DNA from: Peptoniphilus_A harei_B
GTDB lineage: Bacteria; Bacillota; Clostridia; Tissierellales; Peptoniphilaceae
Direction of reading: 5' to 3'
DNA: 64,000 nucleotides
Assembly: GCA_032560695.1 (NCBI GenBank)
Contig: JAWGHR010000005.1
Location: 1 to 64,000 of the forward strand
This document shows positions 23,865 through 35,800 of this stretch, in pieces (the stretch's first letter is position 1; every line of letters begins with the position of its first letter). A program made the position numbers and the translations under genes. Below the pieces are notes generated by a model. The model saw only the letters and a list, made by a program, of their open reading frames with translations, did no database searches and was not told where the DNA came from.

Positions 23865-26800
23865 ATGGATAATATTTTTAAAAGATTTACATGCCTAATT
23901 TTGGCGTCATTAATGATATTGGAGGTCTTTAGCCCAGTTGCAGTTTTAGCGGCAGGTGGGGAAAGCCTTTTTGAGGAATCCAAACCAGTAAACTCAAATA
24001 AAAATAAAGAGATAGAGATGTTTTCTGACGATCTTTATAAGAGCGACAAGAAAAAATCTCAGACCGATACTAGGAATAAAGAAGAGATACATAAAAAAAC
24101 TTCAAATTCAGCTAAGGAGACGGGCAAGGCTCCTGACCTAATACCAGCTAAGAAAACAAAGAATGATTACGAATTCTTTGAAAAACAACAAAAAAACCAA
24201 AACAATCAAATGGAAGCTGAAGAAAAGGCAGAAGCAAAAGCTGCAGAAGAAGCTAAGGCACTTGAAGAAGAACAAGCTGCAAAAGAAAAGACAGAGCTTG
24301 AAAAAATAGAAAAAGAAAAACAAGAAGCCCTAAGAATCGAAGCAGAAAGACAAGCACAAGCAGCAAGAGCCAACGACGCAGAAGCCCTAGCAGCCGAAGC
24401 TGAATACAGAGAAGCTCGTGACAAGAGAATAGAGCTTGAAAAACTATTAGAAGAAAAATTAAAAGAAAAGGGTCTAAGAGACCAACAAAAACAATCAGAA
24501 AAAAGTCTAAACGAGGAAAAATCAAATAAATTAGCAGAAGAAAAGAAGATAGAAGAAGAAATCACTGAAGAAGAACAAGAAAAAAGTCTATTAGACAAGA
24601 TCAAAGAAGGCCTTGGACTTACAGACCTACAAAGAGCAGACAAGGAACTTAAAAAAGCACTTAAAAACAAAGACAACGGTTTAGAAGAAATCCAAGCTCT
24701 ACTTGACACATTTGAAGACAAGTACGACTTATCAAGAGAAGACCAAGCTAAGCTAATGGCAGACAACGAAGAAGCCTTCCAAGAACTTATTGAAAGAGAT
24801 AGGGAAGAAAACTTCAGGTCAGATATGTTGATGGCTAATCCTGTTGGAGCAAGCCCAGAAGAATTAGAAAATAAAAAATTCACAATCAGGACTAGACTTG
24901 ATACATCAACTATTACTGGGGCAATTCAACCAGGACAGTTTTTTGAAATTAAGCTAGACCCAAGACTTACTGTTAAAGCAGGCACTACTCTTCCAAATAT
25001 AGTAAATGATGGAACAGTTTTAGCTGAACCTGAGTACAAAGAAAGTACGAATACAATTAAATACACTGTTAAAAACCCTATAGGAGAAAACCTACAAATT
25101 CCTATAGCTATAGATGTCGATTATAATGTAGACGAAATAAAAGACCTAGATGGAAAAAAAGACACTCACCCTATTAACAATTCTATTTCTGGACTAGGCG
25201 TAGTTAGGCCAGTAAAACTTCCAGAAGTAATGGTTAATAATAATGGCGACATCGTAAATGGAATAGCAGAACCAGACGGACACGAAGTTCTACAAATAGT
25301 AGAACCAGGTTCTGACTACAAAGTTTACATGGATGCTCACGGAACTCCAGTTGTAAAAGAAGGAAAACTTGTAGCTGTAAATTGGTCAGTGACATTTACA
25401 TCAACTAAAGACTTATTAGCTTTAGGTCTATCTTCAAACGCTACTACTGTTAAGGGATCTGGTCTAGGAGATTTTAAAAACCTATTATTAAATGGTAATG
25501 AGCTTAGAACTGCAGAAGATGGCCTATCAACAAATGAAATAGAAGGTCAGCTTGGTATAGTAGCGTCTAAAAACCATACTTTGAAAAAATCTTTAAGAGA
25601 GGTTCGTTACACATTTGAAACAGAGATAACCAATCCTCAAGAAAAATATGCCCTAGACCTATCAGTTGCTCTTTTAAATAAGAAGAAAACAGGAGCAGTA
25701 AGACTAGTTTATGACGCAGCAGATAACAAGTCTTATATGGAAGATACAACTTCTAAGCGTGTGGGCATTAACAATAGAACAACAATTATGGGTGAATTTT
25801 CATCTGATACAACAGCTAGATGGACTGTAACAGACCAAGTGTCAACAGGTGATAACACTAAAAAAGTAGACCCTGTTATAGGTTTTCCTTTAGCTACAAG
25901 AGAGTTGACAGGAGATCAAACCTTAACATCAGCAAAGATGGCTGTTTATAGACTTAACCCAGGTAATGGTAAGATGGAGGTCATAATAGGAGAGACAGAC
26001 CTTGATAAAACAATTCCAGCCAAGGGAACAAATCCAGATGACCAACAATATCCAGGTAGGATTGCAGTTTACGAATTTAATACAGATATAACTGATTCAG
26101 AAGCAGGCTATTCACTTTCAGGTGTTAACATCAACAAATACCAACCAATAAAAATAAAACAAACTTGGTCTGGTATAGATAGCACTCAAAAAATGCCTGA
26201 GCAAACCATAGAAGTTAAAGATGCTAATGGAAATACTTTATCAAGTCCAATCACAGTTGGCGAAGGAGAAATAGGTCAAGCCGATAGAGAGTTTGATATC
26301 CCAGCTGTTAAAACTTGGACAATAGGAGACGATGGATCAGAAAGCAAGATCACTCCAAATATAGTTCAAACTTTCCCAGAAGGACCAACTATAGATGGAA
26401 CAAAATATTCTTATAAAGAAAAGTATAACTACTACTCCCTAGAAGATGGTGCATATAATCTTTATAATGTTATGACAGAATCTACAGATGAAAAAGATTC
26501 ATCATTTACAATTATAAAAACAGATAGTAAGGATCCTAATAAGAAGCTTTCAGGAGCAGAATTTACTCTTCAAAGACCAGGAGAAAAACTAGAACTACAA
26601 ACAGATGCTAACGGACAAATAAACTTTAAAAACATAAGCCCAGGAACTTATAACTTAATAGAAAACAAGGCTCCTGCTGGATACAAATTAGACCAAGAGC
26701 CTAAACAAATCACAGTACACAATGATGGTACTGTTTCAGTAGAGGGAAATAATATTTCTATGCAAGGTGGTAAAGTAGCTACAGTTCTTGCAAGACACAA

Positions 26801-29800
26801 CTATTACCCATCTTATCCATCCTACATGAATGCAATGCACTATGGTAGCGTTGATGAAAATGGAAATGTAGAATTTTATATCTATCTAAAACCAGAAGCA
26901 AATAGCTATGGTGGAAGCACAGATAAGAACACAAGACTAAACCTTAACCTAACAGGTGGAGGAAAAATTGAATCTGTAGAAGTTCTAGATGTAGCCCCTG
27001 GAGATAGATACACTACTAGAAACATAATGCAAAAACAGACTGCGGGCTCATATAAGGGAAATGAAGTTCTAAACAAAGATCACGCTAATAAAATTATAGG
27101 ACAAGATAATGTAACAGATGGCTATACAGGAAAAACTGGCTACCAAATCAAATTCCCAGCATCAAGATTTGACGGTGATTGGGGCTTCCTAGTAAAAGTT
27201 AAAGCAAATGGTGGAACTAGCACAAGTACAGTATCCTATGATTGGTTGACAGACAATCCAAGTGTTGCTAATGAAGCCAAGATTCAAGAAACAATTGGTT
27301 TATCAACTAAAAACTCAACAGAATCTACAGGCGAAAATCCTACAAGTGATGTAACAAGAATTACTATTACCAACGAAGAATTCAAAAAATCACCTGTAGA
27401 ACTTACTAAACTTGATGAAAATAAAGTTGACGGACTTAGTGGTGCAACATTTACACTAAAGGACTCAGCCGGCAACCCTATAATCGACGTACAGTCAAAA
27501 GCCGCTGATAAAGAAGGTAAAAATGCAGGACTTGTATCCTTTGGAGAACAAGCTCCAGGTAACTATACTATAGAAGAAAAGAAGGCACCTAAAGGATATA
27601 AAAACTCAAATGTTGTATTTGATGTAAATGTATCTGAAGACGGCAAGGTAACCTACAAGGCTAGATTTAAGGATGGCGATGGTACACCAATAAATGGCCT
27701 TGACTATATCCTAGAGGATGTAGAAGCAGGACAAGATTTAACTGATTATGGAATAAAAGTTATTAACCAAAGCATGAAGCTACAAGAAAAACAATCACAG
27801 CCAGATGATGGCCGTATTGGGTGGACTGAAGGAGTTTGGGAAGCCTATGGTATAGAGTCTTATAGATACTATGGAAGCTACACCATTGACAAAGTTGTTA
27901 AAGGTGGAAGATTCAAAATTCAATTTGACCCTAACCTTGACTTCAAGAGATATGTCTATGAAATACCAGATCTTAAAGATGGTGATGGCAACTTGCTTGC
28001 AAAACCATACTTTAATTACGACACTAACCTTTTGACCTATGTATTTGTAAAAGATGCAACTGGTGTTAGTGCAGAAATGGAAATCATAGGTATTATTCCA
28101 GACAAGTATTTTGCGACTCAAACAAATAAGACTTCAGGTTATAACTTCAAGATAACAGTTGACCCTGATAATCCTGAAGTAGCAAACATGACTTCAGGCA
28201 GCAAAGTAACTGATAAACAAACTACAGTAAGTAACAACAACATATTAGACTTCAATGTAAAGACAGACTACTATGCTTATGACTCCCAAGGTGGAGGAGG
28301 ACCACTAACAAGTGAATATATAACAGACATCTATAAGGGTGACGATGGAGAAATCTACATGAAGGCTGTTTCTTATTACAATCCAACTAATTTGTCTAGT
28401 GGACCAAGAACAGTTAGACTTGACTGGTTATCAATGAGAAAACCAAGACCAGGTCTAGAATACTATCGTGCAGATGGATACCCAGCTTTTGGCTTCGAGG
28501 ACCTAAAAGTTTATAAGGTATTTGGCGACCAAAATAGAAAACAAAATCTAATGCCATTATCCTATGGTATAAGACCAGAAAAAGATACTTCTGATTATAT
28601 TAGAGTTTATTCAAAATCAAATGTAGATCCTAAAACAGGATTCTCAGAATCTGGTGGAGATGTAAGGGTTACTTATAGACCTGAATATCTAAAATCATAT
28701 GAAGGATTGCTAGACAATGGCCATAACAAACACCCACTTGAAATAGATCTACCTAGAGTAAGTGGCAATGAAGGTTATGTAATAGTTCAAACTTTTAAAG
28801 TAACAGATGAACAGAGATTTAAAGACCTATGGTCAGGATACTACCTATCAAATGGTAATAGACACACAGGTTCTTATCAAAAAGGTAACTACAACTGGGC
28901 AATAGGATCAGAAACAGGCCAAGAAATTCCTAAATTCTATTCCCAAAGAATTAAACTAATAAATAAAACTTACAAACCAGGATCATTTAAAATCAAAAAG
29001 ACAAATGAAGCTGATAATACAGCTTTACCAGGAGCAATTTTTGAACTAAAAGACCAAGAAGGTAAAACAATTAATAGGTTCAGTGGTTCTGATGGTATAG
29101 TAGAATTTATTGACCTAGAACCAGGAATATATACACTACAAGAAGCTAAAGCTCCAGAGGGCTTTATTAAGTCAAATAGAAGATGGCAAGTAGTAGTATA
29201 TGACACAGGTAATGTAGTTATTAATGAAGTCGGTGGAAGTGGAACAAGCTTCACAGGAACAGAAACAGACACTATAGAAATTCCTGTAAGCAATAAACCA
29301 AGTGGAGGAGACTTCAAGGTTTATAAGAAAGATTCCACTGGAAAAGCCCTTCCAGGAGCTAAGTTTAAAATTACAAAACAAGGCGAAACCAACTCTACAG
29401 AAGTAACTTCTAACGGAAATGGTGTCGTTGAATTTAAAAACTTAACTCAAGGAACCTATATTATAGAAGAAATTGAAGCACCAGCAGGCTATATAAAACT
29501 CGATAAAAAATGGGTGCTAGTAGTCGATGCTGAAGGCAAGAAGAAAGTCTATAACTATAGAGAAAAATCTGATCAAACAAAGATTGGTTCAATCCTAGAA
29601 CAAGAAAATGTTAACTGGGTTAACGTAGCAGGCAGAAGCCTAGATGGCTGGAATCTATACGATAATAGACGTGCTGACTGGACAGGAAACTATCCAACAC
29701 CATTTAAACTAGGTACAAGAATAGTTGGTATCAATACAACTGAAAAATATGTTATCCAAAGATATGTCCTAAACCCAGAAGCAGAAAGCATTGGAAAAAC

Positions 29801-32800
29801 AACTGGAACAATCCATAGAGAAAAAATTGAATATCAAAATATGGATTGGTACAACGGTAAAGCAAAAGCTGGAAAAGATTATCAAGTTTATAAACTTGAT
29901 AAGGCCGTAACAGGACCATTAGCTGATATCAGACTTGCTGACTACGGAGCAGAAAACATTACTAGTTTTGTAGAGGGATCAGCTAAGCAAGTAGCAGGAA
30001 AGTATGGAGAACCAGACAGACTAAGCCTAGACTTCCCAGCAACTGACAAACCAATAGTTGTAGATATTAAAGTACCATACAAAGAAGACACTGGTGGAGT
30101 AGGTACAGGCATGGACTGGGTTGAAAATGGTACAACTTATTGGAAGTCTGACTACTACGAAAGAGTAAATATAATAAAAGAATCAGATCCAGTCTTACAA
30201 GGAGAAGAGGGTGGAATCCAAGGTTCTTATATAGCAGATAACTCTCTAGACGTAACAAACCAATCCAAGACATTTGGTTTCAAACTAAAGAAAGTTAAAG
30301 AAACTAATGCTGCACAAGCTATTAAAGGAGCAGAATTTAAGCTAACAGGACCTGACAAAGGCGATGGTTCTAAGCAAGAAGAAAGATTCATGACAACAGG
30401 TTCTAATGGAATGATATCTTTCGACAATCTAAAACCAGGAACATATAAGTTAGAAGAAAATAAAGCAGCTCCTGGTTATGAAAAAGCTAATGTAAAATGG
30501 ACAGTTAGGATTGCAGATGATGGTAGAGTCTTCATTAAACAAAATAAACCAGAGAATAGGAACGCGAATAATACTCCTGAAGCAGAAATAGCTGCACAAC
30601 CAGCACTTGAACCAGTAGTTGCAAACACAATCCTAACAGTAGAAGACCCTAACTCAACTGAAGCACAACAAGTTAGAAACGTTAGACTTGCAAAGCAAAT
30701 GCAAGACCTAAGGTCAGCTCAATATGGTGTGGCTCAAGATGTAAATGGAAAATCTCTTGTTAGATCACAAGCAGAAAAAAATCAAGATTATATTAGACAA
30801 AATATAAATGCAGTCTATGGAGAAAACAATCTTGAAAACCAATTAGCCGACGGAATGACTTTCGGTGAAATTGCAATGGTTGCTTACAACAGAGACTTTG
30901 CACTGGGAACAGGTTCAGGATTAGAAATTTCTGACCCAATAGTCCCAGAGGCACAAAGAGCTAGTGGATGGCAAGCAGTTGATCCAAATAAATCAACAAT
31001 AGCAAGCCATCAAGATGGAGATGGAATCCAAACTAAAATTACTAGAATCAATAAAGATACTAAGGAATTTACACAAGTATTCTTAATTGATGGAAGTAAG
31101 ACATTAGGTAAAAAAGCTATTATGCTAAACTACCATACAGCTAATGGCACTTCAATAACTCCTAAGAATATCCGAGTTTATAAAGTTACAAATGCTTCAA
31201 CTATAGATAACTTACAAGCTAATGGAGCTGATATAAAACCTAACGGACCTTTTGGAGACAACTACTACACAGGTAATACTATAAATTTCCCTTGGAGTAC
31301 TGATAAGTATGCTGTTGAATTCACTGTTGGTTACTCCGACAACTCAAGTTTAGGTTTAGAAGCTTATTATTTATACGACAGGCAAAAAAATCCACCTCTA
31401 ACTTATTGGAAATATGCTACAGCAAACGAGTCTTACAACAGCGCAAATAAAATCAACTATAAACACCTAATTACAATCAACCCATCAACAGGTGGTAGTG
31501 TAACTGCTCCAGAATATGGAGAAACTGGTAAAAATATCAGCCTAAGGATAGTACCTAACGCAGGATACGAATGGACAGGCAATACAATTACAGATAAAGA
31601 TGGAAATGTAATAGCACAAGATGTAGATAACTTTACAATGCCAGACAAGGATGTAATAGTAACAAACACATTTGAGAAATTAAATACCGATGTGACAATC
31701 TACTTTAATGCCGGTAATGGTGGATCGGGAACAATGCAAAGTGAAACTGTTCCACAAGGTTCTTACAAACTACCAAGTCCTACATTCACAGCACAAGCTG
31801 GTAAAGAATTTAAAGCTTGGAAAGTCAATGGAAAAGAATATCAACCAGGAGAAACTATCCAAGTAAGTGCTAATACAACTCTTACAGCACTTTGGAAAGA
31901 TAAAGCAATTTCCGGTTATAAAATAACCATTGATCCTAATATAAAAAATGGTAAGGTAACAAGTAATAAATCTTCAGCAGTAACTGGCGAAGAGTTTACA
32001 TTAACTTTAAAACCAGCCCCTGGTTATAAATTAGACAAACTATTGATAGGTGGATGGGATTTCACAGAAAGAGTAGTTAACAATCAAGCAACATTCACTG
32101 TTAAGAGTCAGGATATAGATGTTACAGCAACTTTTGTTAGAGATCCATATAAATCAATCATAAGCTTCGATCCAAATGGTGGATCTGGTGTAATGAAGAA
32201 CCAAGAAGTATATAATGGCTATCAATACAGAATACCAAATTGTGAATTTACTCCTCCAGCTGGAAAAGAGTTTTTAAGATGGACAATAAAAGGATATCAG
32301 GGTGTATATCAACCAGGAGGATTAATTACAATTGGTGGAGACTACACATTTGTAGCTCAATGGAAAGATGCTCCAGTAAATCTTGAGAGTATAAAAGTTA
32401 ATAGTTTAAACCATAAGACAACTTACAAAGTTGGTGAAGAATTAGACGTAACAAACCTTACAATCGAAGCAACAATGTCTAATGGTACTAAACAAACAAT
32501 TCCTGTAAACCCAGGAATGATTACAGGATTTAGTTCAGCTAATGAAGCAAAAGATATGCCACTAACAATAACATATGGTGGTAAAACAACGACTTATAAT
32601 GTAAATGTTGTTAAGCCTGAACCAGACGCTTTTGATATTAACATTATCAGTTCAAACAATGGTAAAGTTGAAGCTAATAAGCTAACTGCAAAAGAAGGAG
32701 AAGAAGTTACTCTTACAGCTACTCCTAATGAGGGATATGAATTTAACTCATACAAAGTAACAGATGCAGAAGGCAATATTATCACTGTTAGTGAAGATGG

Positions 32801-35800
32801 CAAGTTTACAATGCCAAAATCTGCAGTAAATGTTTCTGCAAGCTATATCCAAAAAGGAGGCGCAACTCCTGGTGAGGCTGAGATAGAAATCCCTTCAAAT
32901 GGTTTTGCACAAATCACTAATGAGCAAACAGGTATAGAACTTAAGATCTTTAAGAAGAACAATGCTGATACAGGTCTTGTTGGTGCAGAATTTGAATTAA
33001 AGAAAGATGATGGAACAGATACAATAATTGCAAAAGCAGAATCTGATGAAGAAGGTAATGTAAAATTTGTAGGCGAAGATGGAAAACCTATCAAGCTACA
33101 AGTTGGTAATTATCTATTAACAGAAACCAAGTCACCAGCTGGTTACAAGAAGCCAGCAGCACCTTGGAAGCTACAAGTAGTAGAAGAGGGAGGACAACTT
33201 GTTATAAAAGAAAGTGGTCCTAAACACACATCTACTTCTTATCTATCTTCTGAAGGGGCAAAGGCAGGAGACAATACTAGTTCAAGAGATGCAATTAAGT
33301 ATAAGTCAATAATTAAAAACATTGACCCTGTTAATAAGACTTTCGTTCAAAGAATCTATATTGATACTAGAGGATACAAAGGTTCTGACAAGATAAACGT
33401 CCAAATAACTCCTACAACAAAGAGAGAAGAAATTGATACACCTTCACAACCTCCAGTAACAACTGATGGTGGTGTAAAGACTGCTTATAGAACAACTTAT
33501 AAGGTTGCAAACCCAGCAGATAACATAGACCCTGATGATGTTCTTAAAGACTATGACTTGAGAAAGTCTAATGTATCAGTTGTTAACACTGCAAGGTGGA
33601 GACCATTTGACTGGGGCTTTGACGAAGACCAAATCAATTTATCAAATGATGGAGTATACTTCATAGATATTGAAGGATTCTACGACGACAACATAGTTGA
33701 CCTAAAAGAAATAGAACTTAAGGTAGACTTCTATGCAGGAGAATGGGTATTTGCTCAAAGAACTTATGAAAATGGAAAATTAGGCTGGAAGGTTGATAAG
33801 GACATTGGAAACACAGGCGGTCTCCAAACTAAGAGAGATGCAGCTTACCAACAAGGTATGGAAGCCCTTCGTGATTTCTATGCTAGAACACATACTGGAG
33901 CTGAAACTGAAAAATGGTTCTATGGCAATTCTGACAATCAAAAATATGCAGTTTGGTTAAGAAAAGGTGCCACAATAGCAGGTAATTATTACGATGCAGG
34001 CCGCATTGTACTAGCATCAAATGTTGAAAACTCAAATATCAAGGATGCTACACCAATCCAAACTTCATATACTAAGGCAGATATTAAAGACTTATATTCT
34101 TCAGATAGAATAAAGACAATTCCTCAAGATGGAATGACAATAACAAATGAAGATGAAACTTATAACATTACTTTCTCTAAGCACGCCAAATTAAAAACTG
34201 ATGGATCAGAAGAAGACTTTAACGAAAACAGACTTGAAGGTGCTGTATTCAAACTTCAAAAGAGAGAAGGTTCCTTCTGGTATGATGTAGATGAATCTTA
34301 TGTAGCATCAGCCTTCAACGGTTACTTTGGATTTAGAAGACTAGAACCAGGTCGTTATAGACTACTTGAAGTAACACCACCAATAGGATATAAGCCTATT
34401 GAAGGAGAACTTCTACAGTTTACAATCAAGCAAATTGATACAAGGTCTGGAAAAATCATAAATCCAAAAACTAAAAAGGAAGTAGCATTAACTGAATTAA
34501 CAATAATAGACCCATACAATGAAAAGAAAATAGAACTTAAAAATGCTAAGGCTAAGATAAAAGGCGACCCAGAAAATAAAGTCTATAATTTTAGCGAATT
34601 AGTAAATACAGATAAGTTCAACATGGATACTTGTATGATTCTAAGTGAAGTTAAAGATAAAGATGGAAATCCAAAAGAAATACCACTAAAGACTGCAAAC
34701 TTTATTGACCCAGAATCAGGTGATCCAATGGGTAGAATTATTGCAGGTGCACAAGGTTATATAACCCTAGAATACAAAGAAGGTGGTTATGTAGCAGAAT
34801 ATGGTAAAGCAGGATCATCAGGTGGTTCACTAGTTGACTATGTAACAGCTGCAACAGCTAAGAACATGGGTAAGATATTGAACGAAAAACCTGGTAAAGG
34901 TAAAGTCACTATCAAAAAGTTTGATGAAAACGGAAAAGCCTTAGGAGCAACTGCAGATGCCAGTGGAGAATTGACAGTTGGAGCTAAATTCCAAGCTATC
35001 AGAATTAGTGGTAAAAAGGATGCAGATGGCAATCCTGTAAAAGATGCAGTTTATGAAGGTACTGTAAATAAAGATGGTATCCTAGTAATAGACGGTCTTC
35101 CAGTTGGTAACTACGAACTAAAAGAAGTAGAAAATCCATCTGGTCATATCAACACTGGTCAAATCTGGCACTTCACAGTTGGTGGTAAAGAACTTGACCC
35201 TTACGCTGGAGACATAGCAAGAACAGGTAATGACTTAACAGATAAGATTAGCATAAGTAAATCTGAGCTTAAGGTTGTTAGACCAAATGCTGAAGACGAA
35301 AAAGCTACAGGTCATGAAAGCAATAAGGTAATCAGACCTCACATTGGACAAACTTTAGAATTCGACAACGAATTTAAGCTAGATCCAAATATTGAGATAA
35401 AGCCTGGAGACTACTTTGTACTAAAACTTTCTGACAACATTGACCTAGAAGGTGTCAAGACAGACGGAGTAGGAAACTTAGATCTATTTGCTGACGGCGT
35501 TGGTACAATAGCCAAGGCAGAATATGACAAAGAAAAAGGAACAATAACTTACACATTTACAAAATATGCAGAACAATATAAGTTATTGAGCATCGAAAAT
35601 AGATTAGGCGCTCATATTAGCCTAAAGAATCAAAGAAACTCCGATCCAAATGCTCAAGTTGGATTAAGTGTTGGAGATTCGAAAGTTAATCACAATATAA
35701 ATATCAAATATATTGTAGATACAATTTCAGAATACGACGACAATGCAACAGTCAACCTAGCATCAAAGATAACAGAGTATAACACAAATACAGGAGAATT

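Noticed and set aside
24206..24883. 225-codon Ser-rich minus-strand frame
   Set aside because: It is the antisense of the Glu/Lys/Ala-rich stalk of the adhesin, a common shadow of such codons.
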